From: an uncultured Eubacteriales bacterium
GTDB lineage: Bacteria > Bacillota > Clostridia > UBA1381
Length of the DNA stretch: 44,685 bases
Assembly: GCA_905199755.1 (NCBI GenBank)
Contig: CAJKHT010000013.1
Span: 1-44,685 of the forward strand
Direction: 5' to 3'
Within the stretch, counting starts at the first letter, position 1. Every line of letters starts with the position of its first letter. Below are positions 7,723 to 18,298 of this stretch, one piece after another. The translations under genes were made by a program, and so were the position numbers. The notes beneath the pieces are model-generated. The model searched no databases. It was not told the origin of the DNA and was given only the letters and a program-made list of their open reading frames with translations.

Positions 7723-8689
7723 TCCGATATTTGAGGAAATGACATCTGATGAACAATCGGAAATAGCGTCAATATTTGATACGCCGCAGATAGATGATAA
7801 GCAAAATCAGCAACCTATCTCGGAAATTCCGCTTGATAATATCAGACCGTCACAGCACAACAGGTTTGAACCGTACACAGGCGAAAAGAAACAGGCTATG
7901 ATAGACAGCATTATAGAAAACGGTATCATTACACCGCTTACGCTGAGAAAAACGGAAACATCGGATATATATGAAATCATATCGGGCGAAAATCGTTGGC
8001 GATGCGCGAGAGAGGCAGGGCTTGAAAGCGTTCCTGCCGAGATCAGAGAGTGCAGCGAGGAAGATGCAATTATGCTTCTGACAGAAGCTAATCTCATAAA
8101 TCGTGATGTATCTTTCAGAGAACGGGTTATTGCATATCGACAGCAATATGATGTTATGAAAAAGAAGTCGGGTGAACGAAGTGACTTGCAAGCTGACGGA
8201 GAAAAGGTTGACAGTCTGGATATTCTTGCAAAGAAATACGGCGGTTCACGAACACAGATGTATCGGTATATCAGAACTGCGGAATTATCTGATGCTTTAA
8301 TTACGGCAACAGGTTCTAACAGGATAGCACTTGACGCTGCCGTAAAATTGACAGCGCTTGACGAAAATGCACAGGCGGTTGTTGCAAACTATCTTGAACA
8401 AACGCATTACAAAATTAAAGGAAACAGTGCAGATGAAATTGTCAAAGCGTTTAATACCAACAGCTTAAATTTTGGCTCGCTTGACGATATATTTGAAAGC
8501 GAAGATAAAAAACATAAGCCGATAACATCCATTAAAATAACAAAGTTTTCAAAGTATTTCAGCGGTGTAAGAGATTCAGAGTATATAGAACAAACCATTG
8601 AAAAAGCATTGGAGATGTATTTTGAGCATATGGAAGAAAACACAGCCGATGAAGATGATGAATACACTCAATGCGGAGAAATTGAGTAA
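7688..8689 (+). CDS. parB: ParB/Spo0J-family partition protein
   Basis: A 333-residue ParB protein. The N-terminal nuclease/CTPase-like domain includes IPLDNIRPSQHNRF (residues about 46-59) and IISGENRWRCAREAGL (about 98-113), the family's GENRWR box. A helix-turn-helix follows (LAKKYGGSRTQMYRYIRTAE, about 180-199). It should bind a centromere-like site and load ParA. No classical parS was spotted, but the arms of the nine-copy palindrome (TGTTCCA/TGGAACA) resemble parS arms. The C-terminus is acidic (ADEDDEYTQCGEIE). Confidence 0.92.
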   Translation: MSLKKLQMDADNPIFEEMTSDEQSEIASIFDTPQIDDKQNQQPISEIPLDNIRPSQHNRFEPYTGEKKQAMIDSIIENGIITPLTLRKTETSDIYEIISGENRWRCAREAGLESVPAEIRECSEEDAIMLLTEANLINRDVSFRERVIAYRQQYDVMKKKSGERSDLQADGEKVDSLDILAKKYGGSRTQMYRYIRTAELSDALITATGSNRIALDAAVKLTALDENAQAVVANYLEQTHYKIKGNSADEIVKAFNTNSLNFGSLDDIFESEDKKHKPITSIKITKFSKYFSGVRDSEYIEQTIEKALEMYFEHMEENTADEDDEYTQCGEIE

Positions 8690-8703
8690 GGAGGAGCATT
8701 GTT

Positions 8704-9066
8704 ATGAAGGCATTGGATATTAAGTATAGAGATGTGGACGGAGCTAAATACCCCGAACTGCAAATATCTAAGAACCCCGAAGCTGATAGAATACCGCTCG
8801 GAAAATACGGACAAATATGCTTAAACTTCATTAAAGAGGAATACCCTGACAGATATGCCGAGCTTAGAATGAGCGGAGATTTAATGCCGCTTATGCACGA
8901 AGTAAATGAAGAAGCTTACAGACAGGTAAAAGACCTTACGGAAAAGCTGATGAAAAAAGAACAATTCGATAAATCAGATACGATGGCAAGGACGAGAATA
9001 TATAATACCTGTCAGGCAGAAGCGGAAAGTGTTGTATTAAACGAGTTTGTATATCAGCCGAGATAA
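8704..9066 (+). CDS. tnpV: TnpV-family protein
   Basis: A 120-residue soluble protein with the TnpV pattern: a short N-terminal strand region, IPLGKYGQICLNFIKEEYPD (about 33-52), then LMHEVNEEAYRQVKDLTEKL and a final CQAEAESVVLNEFVY. TnpV was first noted on clostridial transposons of the Tn4451 type and is common on Firmicutes ICEs; its function is not established. GGAGGA precedes ATG 8704, 14 nt after parB, so it probably shares the partition operon. Confidence 0.85.
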   Translation: MKALDIKYRDVDGAKYPELQISKNPEADRIPLGKYGQICLNFIKEEYPDRYAELRMSGDLMPLMHEVNEEAYRQVKDLTEKLMKKEQFDKSDTMARTRIYNTCQAEAESVVLNEFVYQPR

Positions 9067-9109
9067 AAATATAAATGATGATAAAACAAAGACAGGAGGA
9101 CTGAATAAT

Positions 9110-9670
9110 ATGAAGAAAAATATAGTTATGGCAGTTATCTTTGCAATGGTTATGGGAATGAGTACGGCAAATGCAGCCGAAATTCCGACGGAATCACTTC
9201 CCTTTTATGTGAATGATGAAAGTGTGATAATTGCGGAAAGCCATATATCCGATATTTTAGATGAGGTTAAAAACGGACTTGGATATGCCGATGCGGTAAA
9301 TAAAGCAAACAGCAGAATTTTAAATGCCGTGCTGAACAATGAAACAAACGGCTATGGTTACGGTGTACTTGCCGATATTACAAGAAATGCGGTATTTCAG
9401 TATCGTGAGATGTATCTGCGCCCGGAATTTTACCGAAACGCAGAGGAATGGTTAAAACCGCTGCTCACCGATATTATTGCAGAGTATGCAAACGGGACAA
9501 CGGATAAAAATACAGCAATCAAAAAAGCGTATGAGAAAATATATCAGACAGCAGATAGGTCATTTGATTATGACGCACAGCTGGAGCTTGACACTTGTTA
9601 CAGAGATATTCCGTCTGTTTGCGGAAGCTACTTCACCGTTGCAAGAAAGCTGATATTAAATGCAAAATAA
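9110..9670 (+). CDS. secreted protein of unknown function
   Basis: About 186 residues from ATG 9110, chosen because AGGAGGA (9094-9100) sits 9 nt upstream and the product then starts with a clean signal peptide (MKKNIVMAVIFAMVMGMSTA, cleavage near ANA-A). The mature part has no lipobox, wall anchor or further membrane span and contains helical segments with two Cys (DTCYRDIPSVCGSY), perhaps a disulfide. I do not recognise the family. An intrinsic terminator follows. Confidence 0.75.
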   Translation: MKKNIVMAVIFAMVMGMSTANAAEIPTESLPFYVNDESVIIAESHISDILDEVKNGLGYADAVNKANSRILNAVLNNETNGYGYGVLADITRNAVFQYREMYLRPEFYRNAEEWLKPLLTDIIAEYANGTTDKNTAIKKAYEKIYQTADRSFDYDAQLELDTCYRDIPSVCGSYFTVARKLILNAK

Positions 9671-9690
9671 ATTGCAGACAAATCTTCAAT

Positions 9691-9717
9691 GCCGCCCTTC
9701 GGGGCGGTTTTTGTTTT
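9691..9717 (+). terminator. intrinsic terminator
   Basis: CCGCCC (9692-9697), loop TTCG, GGGCGG (9702-9707), then TTTTTGTTTT. It ends the parAB-tnpV-secreted protein unit. Confidence 0.93.
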
Positions 9718-9745
9718 ATCATCGGAAAATAAGGATAAGGTGAAT

Positions 9746-9928
9746 ATGGAGAACTATACAGGTAAAAAAGACTGTTTTGCGTATCAGACAAGACACTGTA
9801 TGGCATTGACCGAAATGCTTTGCAAAACGAGAAAATGCCCGTTTTATAAAACACGCAGACAGTTTATAGAGGATTTGAAGAAATATCCTCCGCCGGAGGG
9901 TATGCACTGGCGAATAAGAGATAAATAA
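9746..9928 (+). CDS. small Cys-rich protein, probable metal-binding
   Basis: About 60 residues from ATG 9746, with AAGG (9737-9740) just upstream. Five Cys are spaced as DCFAYQTRHCMAL, MLCKTRKCPFYKT, suggesting a small zinc-binding fold. Short proteins with this CxALTxxxCxxxxCPFYKT pattern are frequent on Firmicutes mobile elements, without known function. Isolated between two terminators, it is likely transcribed on its own or by read-through. A second small Cys-rich protein is encoded at 24220. Confidence 0.7.
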   Translation: MENYTGKKDCFAYQTRHCMALTEMLCKTRKCPFYKTRRQFIEDLKKYPPPEGMHWRIRDK

Positions 9929-9954
9929 AAATATAATGAAAGCAAATTAAGATA

Positions 9955-10000
9955 AGCCGCAAAATGTCAGAGAAATCTGATGTCTTGCGGCTTTTTGTTT
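9955..10000 (+). terminator. intrinsic terminator
   Basis: AGCCGCAA (9955-9962) pairs with TTGCGGCT (9985-9992), with an inner TCAG/CTGA stem, followed by TTTTTGTTT. It lies about 25 nt before the start of the 2740-residue protein gene. Confidence 0.9.
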
Positions 10001-10025
10001 GCTTTCTGCGGAAGGAGGAACATAA

Positions 10026-13000
10026 ATGGGCAAAATAAAAGCCGTTTGGGAACTGTTTGACGAGGCGAGCCGTGAGGTATCAAGAAACGGCAAAGAGTGG
10101 ACGGATTATCTGAAATTTGCGTCACGAATATATAAATATAACTTTGATAATGCCTTGCAGATTTACGGACAGAATAAGGACGCAACTATGCTTGCCGAAA
10201 GAGAGCTTTGGGAAAACCGTGTCGGCAGAGCAATCAATAAGGAGCATACCAACATAGCCGTATTTGATGTTATGTCGGCAAAGCCGCAGCTTCGCTATTT
10301 GATTGATATATCCGATACAAGCGGTGATGAAAAAACATATCCTCGTCTGTGGCGGCTCACACCTGAAAATTCGCAGCCGCTTTTGGAAAGACTCAAGGAG
10401 CAGCACCCGGCAGACGCAGATACGATTGAAGAATATATCGGGTTTGAAGCTGTACGCAGAGTTAATGAGATTCGCCCCGGCTTTTATGACGGCATTAAAA
10501 GAAATACCGAAGGCTCGCCGCTGTTTGAAATTGAGGACGACGAATTAAAAGCCAAGGTCAATGTTATGGTGTGGAACAGCGCCGTATATATGATGTATTC
10601 AAGATGCGGCTTTGATACAAGCGGACTTGACGGACAGTTTGAAGATATTTCTGATTTTAATAATAAATCCCTTTTGTATCGTATGGGCAACTGTGCAACA
10701 ATTATTGCAAGAGATTTTTTAAGCGAGTGTGCAACAAGCTTAAATCAGCTTGCAAAGGAACACCGTGAGCAAGCCATCAGAGAAAAGAATAATACCGAAC
10801 CTCAAATTGCACCGCCCGTTTCCGCAAAAAGGCGTATATCGGAGAATATCCGAAAAGGAGCAGGGAAAACCGCAGAGGTGAGCCCTGCACAATTAAGTAT
10901 TTTCGGCAATGATGAAGAAGCTGCCGAAACAGTTGATGTTAGCAGTGAAAGTGACGAAATCAGCGATGATGATGTTATAAAAAGTATTGCTTCTTACGGC
11001 AGCCTGATTGCAGGCGGAAAACAGAGAATATATGAGTTTTTTCAGAGCAATACAGGCTGGAAAGACAGAGCAAGTTTTTTGAAAAATGAATACGGAATAT
11101 GCGGAGCGTCCGTAACGGTAGACGATATGTATTATTCGTGGATGGCAGATGGAAAAGGAATCGAGTATCACGCAAGGGAAAATACCGATAATAAAAAGCG
11201 TATTACTTGGAACAGCTTTGCGAAATATGTTCAGGAGTCAATAAATGAAGGTACATATTATATTCCCGAACCGAAGGCTGAAATACAAGAAACCGAATCG
11301 GCAGATGAAGCCGAAAACATAAAACCCGATTTCAAATACGGTGATTTCATTTCTCTTAACGGCGATATATTTGAAGTGCTTGACAGCGATGAGAAAGAAC
11401 AGACTACGGATTTGGGTGACATACAGTTTTATGTATCGCCGCATACATATGTTCTGGTTGAGGCAACACCGTGGGAGGATTTTAAAACAGCCGAGCTTGT
11501 CAAAACGCCTGAAAAGGCATTGCCGGAAATTCATGTTAACGATTATGTGAAATATCAAAACCGCAAATATATGATTACAAGAATTGACGAGGATCATGTA
11601 CATTTGCTCGATGAAACATATAAAGGCAATTTGCATCCGCAGCTTTGGACAAGTAAATCAACATTTATAGAAGCACCGATTTATGATATTCGTGAGGCTT
11701 TAAGAAATACAGACCTTGAAAGAACCTATACCAAAGAGGAGTTTTTTAACAGTGAAGTTGAAATGCTGTCAAAGGAATATGACGGCAGAACTTTCTATTT
11801 CCCTTATGCAATAGTTCATGCGGACAGATTTTTATTGAATTTTGCACCAAAAGAAGAATGGGCGGAACAAGCGCTTAAAGACGGACGAAAAAACGCATAT
11901 AAGGACTATTTGATGGATCACCTCGGATATAGCCATAAAGAGGCATTGGCAGAGGCTGAAATTATGACAGAGGACGAATATGACAAGCATTATTCAGATG
12001 ATTACAAGGTCAACATAGAAGATCAATTTTCTGTTGCCGACAGGCAGTACGAGGTTTTAAACTTCGACCAAAACAAACAAGAGGTGTTGGTTCGTGATAT
12101 TACGAACAGCGATGAGGAAAATCTGCCGCTTTACGAAATTTTCGATATTCCGTTTGTTTACCACAGAACACAGGCTATAAAGGATTTAAGAAATGTTGAG
12201 CTTCAGGATTTCTTAAATGCTCCTGTTGATTTTATCAATGTTACCTTTGGTGAGGGTGATGAAGAAACAGTATATACATATGGTTATTTGTATCTCAAAA
12301 ATGCCGTCATTTATATGGACTATACCGTTGACAATCCGGAATGGACGGAAAAAGAGGTTGAAAACGGACAGCGCAGAGCTTTCAGAAATTATCTGAGTGA
12401 TGTTATGGGATATTCGGATAAGGAGGCTTGTGTTGAATCAGGGCTGATGCAGGCAGAAGAATATGATAAGCTGACGGAAACCTTTGTGCCTGTATCTGAT
12501 ATTCCAAAAGCAGATGAGGTGCTGAACACACCTGTTGAAGAAACAGAAACACAGCCGTTGCCGACAGTAAATGAAAATTCAGAGTTGTCGGTCGCAGAGT
12601 TATTTGAAAAAATACATTCGGAGGATAACGGCAAGACTATAGCGCTATTCCCCATAGGCGATTTTTATGAGGCATATGGTGACGATGCAAAAAATCTTGC
12701 AGAGGAGCTTGACTTGCATCCGACAAATAAGGTGGTTGACGGCAGAAACTATGATATGTGCGGTTTTCCGAATCATATTTTGGAGCAATATATGAACGCT
12801 CTGAATGATAAGGGTTATGATGTCGCTCTGGTAGCTGAAAATAACAAGGTACTCAGGGTTATTTCCACCGAAAAAGCATTGGGAAAAACCGTTGATACGG
12901 AAGAAACTGTTGCACCTGTTATCGAAAACAGAATTGATTACACATACTCGCCCGATGACAATATAGACGCAGGAGGCCCGAAAGCAAAATTCAAAGCAAA

Positions 13001-16000
13001 TATCGAGGCGATTAAATTGCTTAATCAAATTGAGAGTGAAAACAGACTTGCAACGGCTGATGAACAGCGGATACTCTGTAAATATGTCGGCTGGGGCGGT
13101 CTTTCGGAGGCTTTTGACGAAAATAATTCGTCTTGGAGTTCGGAATATGCGGAGCTTAAAGGAATTTTGACTGATGATGAATATAAAAGTGCATTGGCAT
13201 CGGTTTTATGTGCGCATTATACGCCGCCCGAAATTATTGAAAATATTTATGCAACGATTGAAAGAATGGGATTTAAGGGCGGAAATGTGCTTGATCCTGC
13301 AATGGGAACGGGCTTGTTCTTTGCAGCAATGCCGGAGGAAATGAAGAAAAACAGTAAATTATACGGCTATGAAATTGACGATATTTCCGGCAGAATTGCA
13401 AAACAGCTTACACAGACGGCAAATATAAAAATACAAGGCTATGAAACAAATGAAGAACCTGATAACTTTTTTGATATTGCTGTCGGAAATATCCCGTTCG
13501 GAGATTATAAGCTGTTCGATCCTAAATTCAATAAATATAAGTTTCTGATTCATGATTACTTTATAGCCAAAACGCTTGAAAAGGTTCGCCCCGGCGGCGT
13601 TATCGCCTTCATATCCTCAAAAGGTACATTGGATAAGGAAAATGAAAGTCTGAGAAAATATGTCGGAAACCGTGCGGAGCTGCTCGGCGCTGTTCGTATG
13701 CCGAACAATACTTTCAGGAAAATGGCAAATACCGAGGTAACGGCAGACATCATATTCTTGCAAAAACGGGAAAGAATCGTTTCTGCCGAGCCGTATTGGA
13801 CAAAGCTTGGCATTGACGCCGAAGGTATTCCGGTAAACGCATATTTTGAACAAAATCCGTTTATGCTGCTCGGCAGTATGCAATACGATAATCGGTTCGG
13901 AACAAACAGTATGACATATTTAAAAGCGGCAGATGATTTTGATTTAAAAAGAGATTTACAGGCAGCTTTAAGTGCAATAGAGGGACATATAACCGAATAT
14001 GAAAGGACTGAGGAAGCGGACAGCGGAGAAACTATTCCTGCCGATCCGAATGTCCGTAATTTTACTTATGCTTTTGTTGATAACACCTTATACTACCGTG
14101 AAAATTCCGTTATGCGAAGAATGGAATATGAGGGCAAGGCTCTTGAAAGAATCAAGAACTTGTGCGAAATCCGTGACATTACCCGCAGCTTGATTGAAGT
14201 ACAGACAGATGAAGAACCCGATGAGGTTATCGGCGCCTATCAAGCCGAGCTTAACAAAAGATATGATTTGTTTGTAAAAAAATACGGAAATATCAGCATT
14301 TCCGCAAACGAGCGTGTTTTTCGGGATGACAGCGATTATCCCCTGCTTTGTTCTCTTGAAAAGTTTGATGATGAAACCAAGACCTATTCAAAAGCTGATA
14401 TTTTCAGTAAGCGAACAATAAAGCCGGAAAAAAAGCCTGAGAGTGTTGATAATGCTCTTGACGCTCTTAAATTATCGCTGTCGGAGTACGGTCGTGTAAA
14501 CTTAGACTATATGTGTGGATTGTACCATAAATCACAAAGCGTTGTTTTTGATGAATTAAAGGGACAGATATATCTAAACCCTGAAAAAATCAACGAACCG
14601 CTGCCGCCGAATATGACGGTCGAGGAATATTTCAGCGCATACGGAGATAAGCACAAATGTATTGAAACGGCAGACGAATACCTGTCGGGTGATGTGAGGC
14701 AAAAACTGAAAATAGCAAGATTTTCGGCAGAAGGACACCCGGAACTGTTTTCGGATAATGTGTCGGCGCTTGAAGAAGTGCAGCCGCCGCTTTTAACTGC
14801 TGCTGAAATTGCCGTAAGTACGGGACTAACATGGATTAATAAAGAGGATTATACGCAATTTATGTATGAAAAATTTAATACCCCATCATATGCGCAGTAT
14901 GGAAGTGGTGCAATAACCGTTGAATATAACAGATTTACAAATGCTTTTGCAGTGAGAAATAAAAGCTATGACGGAAGCTCTGTAACAGTAACTCAAACCT
15001 ACGGCACAAACCGAATGAACGCATACGAAATATTTGAGGCGAGCCTTAATATGAGAAGCGCTACCGTTCACGATGCGGTTGAAAAGGACGGCAAGACGAC
15101 ATACCCCGTAAATCAGAAAGAAAGTATGCTTGCAAGAGAAAAGCAGTATCTTATTGAAGAAGCCTTCAGAAGCTGGATTTTTGAGGAGCCGGAGCGAAGA
15201 AAAAAGTATGTTGATTATTATAACGAGAATTTTAATAACATAAGACTCAGAAAATATGACGGTAGCTTTTTGACCTTTCCGGGTATGACAAATGACATCA
15301 TTATGAGAGAGCATCAGAAAAATGCCGTAGCAAGAGCATTGTTTTCAAACACAAACGAGCTTTTGGATCATAAGGTTGGCGCGGGAAAATCCTTTGTTAT
15401 GGTTGCAAGCTGTATGGAACTGAAAAGGCTGGGGCTTGCAAACAAAAGCATATTTGTTGTACCGAACCACTTAACCGGGCAGATGGGCGCTGAATTTTTA
15501 AGACTGTATCCGTTTGCAAATATACTTGTGACTACCAAAAAGGATTTTGAAAAGAAAAACCGATTACGGTTTGTCAGCAAAATTGCAACAGGTGATTGGG
15601 ACGCTGTTATTATCGGTCACAGTCAGTTTGAAAAGATTTCAATGTCAAAAGAACGGCAGATTATGATGCTGGAAAAACAGGTTAATGAAATAGTTGAGGC
15701 CGTTGCGATAGCAAAAGCCGAAAGCGGTGACAGAATTACCATAAAGCAAATGGAGAAGATGAAAACCGACCTGAATACTCAAATTCAGGAGCTTGCGGAC
15801 GACAGCAAAAAGGATGATTTAATTACATTTGAAAGCTTGGGAATTGATTATATGTTTGTTGACGAGGCTCATTATTTTAAAAACTGTGCCGTATTTTCCA
15901 AAATGCGTAATGTTGCCGGAATTGCACAGACCAAAGCGAAAAAAGCAACGGATATGCTTATGAAGTGTCGGTATATGCAGGAGGTAAACGAAGGTAAGGG

Positions 16001-18248
16001 CATCGTGTTTGCAACAGGAACACCGATTTCAAATTCAATGACGGAAATGTTTGTTATGCAGAGGTACTTAGATCCGAAGGAGCTTGAAAAAAGGCATATG
16101 ATGCACTTTGACGCATGGGCGGCACAATACGGAGAGTGTGTAACCTCTCTTGAGCTTGCACCTGAAGGAACGGGATACAGATACCGCACAAGGTTTGCAA
16201 AATTTAAGAATATGCCGGAGCTTTTATCAATGTATCACAATTTTGCGGATGTTGTAACAGATGAGGACTTGAACTTGCCTATACCCAAAATGCGGGGCGG
16301 TAAGCCGATTGTAATAAACAGCGAACCGAGTGATTTTGTGGTAATGCAAATGATGGAGTTTGTTGAAAGAGCAAATGCAATCCATAACGGAATGGTATCA
16401 AGCTCAGAGGATAATATGCTAAAAATCACGAACGAGGCAAGACTTCTGGCAACCGATCCGAGATTGATTGATCCTATTGCAGAGCATACGGCGGATTCAA
16501 AGGTGAGTATGTGTGCGGAAAATGTGTACCGGGAATTTGAAAAGAGTGCTGATATTAAAGGAACACAGATTGTATTTTGCGATATAGGAACACCGAAAGC
16601 AGAAGGTATTTACAATGTTTATGACGGCTTGAAAGCGGATTTAATATTAAAGGGTATTCCCGAAGGTGAAATTTGCTTTATACACGATGCCAAAACGGAC
16701 GCACAAAGAGAAGAACTGTTTGCCCTAATGCGAAGCGGCGAAAAAAGGGTTATTATCGGCTCAACAAGCAAGCTGGGCGTAGGAACAAATATTCAAAACA
16801 GAATAGTCGCACTTCACAATTTGGATTGTCCGTATCGTCCGAGTGATATTGAACAGCGTTTGGGCAGAGGGCTTCGGCAAGGCAATATGAATGATGAGGT
16901 TGCTGTTTATACATATGTAACGCAGAACACATTCGATGCGTACATGTGGCAAATAGTGGAAAATAAACAGCGCTTTATATCACAAATTAAGTCAGGCAGA
17001 ATGGTAGACAGAACCTGCGAGGACATAGATGAAACGGTGCTTACCTTTGCAGAGGTTAAGGCTATTGCAACGGGTGATGAGCGTATTAAAGAAAAAATGG
17101 ATTTGGATTTACAGGTAAATCGCTTGAAAATGCTAAAATCCAATTATGATAATCAGAGATATTCCTTGCAGGATCAGTTTACAACAAAATATCCGAGAGC
17201 AATAGCGGAACACGAAAAAATGCTTGAAAAGCTTACGGAAGATAAGGAGGTTTTTGAGCAAAACAGGTCTGAAAATTTCTGCGTTACGGTATCAGGGCAG
17301 GTTATTGATGAGCGTGAAAAAGCCGGTGAGATATTTATAGCTATGGCAAAATCATTGCAGGTGGACGAAAAAAAGAATATCGGCGGCTTTTGCGGATTTA
17401 ATCTTGAAGTTGAAAAAATGAAAGAGTTTGGCGGTGTTTTCTACTTTTTGCGCCTTGTCGGCAACCTGACATATAAAGCGGAAATGTCGGACAGCGCACA
17501 GGGAAATACGATAAGGCTTGAGCACTTGTTTGAAACCATAAATAAAAAAATAACAGAAACACAAGGCAAGCTTGAAACGGACAGAAAAAATCTTGAAAAT
17601 GCAAAGATAGAGTATGAAAAACCGTTTGCTTATGAAGATGAATTAAAGGAAAAATCCGAAAGGCTTATGTTTCTTAACAGTGAACTTGATTTGGATAAAA
17701 AAGACGATGTGGTTGAAGGAAATGATGAAAACAGTGAGGAGGATGAATCGGTGCAGACAAATGAGATTAATAAGCAAAGCAGCAACGCAGAACAGGTGTC
17801 GGCTTTGGATGATATGCCGTACTCTGCTCTTGAAAAACAGAATTACAGGCTGATTCGGGCGATGTTTCCGGAAATGCTTAACGGAAAGTGCAGCTACATG
17901 AAATTCAGGCAGGAATATTATGATGATATGTATATCGAAAATATTGGCGGCAACACTTTGGCGCTTTGTCTGTTTCACTTGCAAAACGGCGATGTTATGC
18001 GAGATCCCGAATACACATTCAAATTTGATAACGAAAACGAAGCGGTACGAATCCTTGAATGGCAATTAGACAGTTTGGGGAAATATGAATGTGTATATGA
18101 CGCTGACAATCCGAAAATGTACAGCCCGGGCTTGAAAAAGGATTTGGACGAGTCCTTTTATTCCACGCTTAACGACATAATGAAAGTCGGATATGAGGAA
18201 TATACACGAAATGAAGCCGATGAAGAATGTGACGAGGCTGAGATATAA
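10026..18248 (+). CDS. giant polyvalent protein: ArdC/LtrC-like, MutS-I-like, N6-adenine methylase, SNF2-type helicase
   Basis: 2740 residues. In order: an ArdC/LtrC-like N-terminus (1-110; SREVSRNGKEWTDYLKFASR); a domain around 315-415; repeated small domains at about 500-830; a MutS domain-I-like module (about 858-955; FPIGDFYEAYGDDAKNLAEE); an N6-adenine methylase (LDPAMGTGLFF near 1085, catalytic-type GNIPFGDY near 1154); a superfamily 2 helicase of SNF2 type (HKVGAGKS near 1781, VDEAHYFKN near 1943, ATGTPISNS near 1995, QRLGRGLRQG near 2276); a coiled coil (about 2370-2590); a last domain (about 2605-2730) with LFHLQNGDVMRDPEYTF. Such polyvalent proteins are predicted to act on entering element DNA against host defences. 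The acidic end DEECDEAEI runs into palindrome copy 1. AAGGAGG precedes ATG 10026. Confidence 0.93.
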   Translation: MGKIKAVWELFDEASREVSRNGKEWTDYLKFASRIYKYNFDNALQIYGQNKDATMLAERELWENRVGRAINKEHTNIAVFDVMSAKPQLRYLIDISDTSGDEKTYPRLWRLTPENSQPLLERLKEQHPADADTIEEYIGFEAVRRVNEIRPGFYDGIKRNTEGSPLFEIEDDELKAKVNVMVWNSAVYMMYSRCGFDTSGLDGQFEDISDFNNKSLLYRMGNCATIIARDFLSECATSLNQLAKEHREQAIREKNNTEPQIAPPVSAKRRISENIRKGAGKTAEVSPAQLSIFGNDEEAAETVDVSSESDEISDDDVIKSIASYGSLIAGGKQRIYEFFQSNTGWKDRASFLKNEYGICGASVTVDDMYYSWMADGKGIEYHARENTDNKKRITWNSFAKYVQESINEGTYYIPEPKAEIQETESADEAENIKPDFKYGDFISLNGDIFEVLDSDEKEQTTDLGDIQFYVSPHTYVLVEATPWEDFKTAELVKTPEKALPEIHVNDYVKYQNRKYMITRIDEDHVHLLDETYKGNLHPQLWTSKSTFIEAPIYDIREALRNTDLERTYTKEEFFNSEVEMLSKEYDGRTFYFPYAIVHADRFLLNFAPKEEWAEQALKDGRKNAYKDYLMDHLGYSHKEALAEAEIMTEDEYDKHYSDDYKVNIEDQFSVADRQYEVLNFDQNKQEVLVRDITNSDEENLPLYEIFDIPFVYHRTQAIKDLRNVELQDFLNAPVDFINVTFGEGDEETVYTYGYLYLKNAVIYMDYTVDNPEWTEKEVENGQRRAFRNYLSDVMGYSDKEACVESGLMQAEEYDKLTETFVPVSDIPKADEVLNTPVEETETQPLPTVNENSELSVAELFEKIHSEDNGKTIALFPIGDFYEAYGDDAKNLAEELDLHPTNKVVDGRNYDMCGFPNHILEQYMNALNDKGYDVALVAENNKVLRVISTEKALGKTVDTEETVAPVIENRIDYTYSPDDNIDAGGPKAKFKANIEAIKLLNQIESENRLATADEQRILCKYVGWGGLSEAFDENNSSWSSEYAELKGILTDDEYKSALASVLCAHYTPPEIIENIYATIERMGFKGGNVLDPAMGTGLFFAAMPEEMKKNSKLYGYEIDDISGRIAKQLTQTANIKIQGYETNEEPDNFFDIAVGNIPFGDYKLFDPKFNKYKFLIHDYFIAKTLEKVRPGGVIAFISSKGTLDKENESLRKYVGNRAELLGAVRMPNNTFRKMANTEVTADIIFLQKRERIVSAEPYWTKLGIDAEGIPVNAYFEQNPFMLLGSMQYDNRFGTNSMTYLKAADDFDLKRDLQAALSAIEGHITEYERTEEADSGETIPADPNVRNFTYAFVDNTLYYRENSVMRRMEYEGKALERIKNLCEIRDITRSLIEVQTDEEPDEVIGAYQAELNKRYDLFVKKYGNISISANERVFRDDSDYPLLCSLEKFDDETKTYSKADIFSKRTIKPEKKPESVDNALDALKLSLSEYGRVNLDYMCGLYHKSQSVVFDELKGQIYLNPEKINEPLPPNMTVEEYFSAYGDKHKCIETADEYLSGDVRQKLKIARFSAEGHPELFSDNVSALEEVQPPLLTAAEIAVSTGLTWINKEDYTQFMYEKFNTPSYAQYGSGAITVEYNRFTNAFAVRNKSYDGSSVTVTQTYGTNRMNAYEIFEASLNMRSATVHDAVEKDGKTTYPVNQKESMLAREKQYLIEEAFRSWIFEEPERRKKYVDYYNENFNNIRLRKYDGSFLTFPGMTNDIIMREHQKNAVARALFSNTNELLDHKVGAGKSFVMVASCMELKRLGLANKSIFVVPNHLTGQMGAEFLRLYPFANILVTTKKDFEKKNRLRFVSKIATGDWDAVIIGHSQFEKISMSKERQIMMLEKQVNEIVEAVAIAKAESGDRITIKQMEKMKTDLNTQIQELADDSKKDDLITFESLGIDYMFVDEAHYFKNCAVFSKMRNVAGIAQTKAKKATDMLMKCRYMQEVNEGKGIVFATGTPISNSMTEMFVMQRYLDPKELEKRHMMHFDAWAAQYGECVTSLELAPEGTGYRYRTRFAKFKNMPELLSMYHNFADVVTDEDLNLPIPKMRGGKPIVINSEPSDFVVMQMMEFVERANAIHNGMVSSSEDNMLKITNEARLLATDPRLIDPIAEHTADSKVSMCAENVYREFEKSADIKGTQIVFCDIGTPKAEGIYNVYDGLKADLILKGIPEGEICFIHDAKTDAQREELFALMRSGEKRVIIGSTSKLGVGTNIQNRIVALHNLDCPYRPSDIEQRLGRGLRQGNMNDEVAVYTYVTQNTFDAYMWQIVENKQRFISQIKSGRMVDRTCEDIDETVLTFAEVKAIATGDERIKEKMDLDLQVNRLKMLKSNYDNQRYSLQDQFTTKYPRAIAEHEKMLEKLTEDKEVFEQNRSENFCVTVSGQVIDEREKAGEIFIAMAKSLQVDEKKNIGGFCGFNLEVEKMKEFGGVFYFLRLVGNLTYKAEMSDSAQGNTIRLEHLFETINKKITETQGKLETDRKNLENAKIEYEKPFAYEDELKEKSERLMFLNSELDLDKKDDVVEGNDENSEEDESVQTNEINKQSSNAEQVSALDDMPYSALEKQNYRLIRAMFPEMLNGKCSYMKFRQEYYDDMYIENIGGNTLALCLFHLQNGDVMRDPEYTFKFDNENEAVRILEWQLDSLGKYECVYDADNPKMYSPGLKKDLDESFYSTLNDIMKVGYEEYTRNEADEECDEAEI

Positions 18249-18278
18249 CCTTGTTCCAATTTGGAATAAGGTTATATC
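18242..18278. repeat. stop-codon palindrome, copy 1 (extended)
   Basis: The core 18248-18272 has arms ACCTTGTTCCAA/TTGGAATAAGGT, with one G-U in RNA. Here pairing continues outward to GATATA/TATATC, a stem of about 18 pairs. The final A of the TAA stop is the core's first base. TTTTT follows (18279-18283), so this copy could terminate transcription. Confidence 0.9.
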
Positions 18279-18298
18279 TTTTTGGAAGGAGTGAGAAC

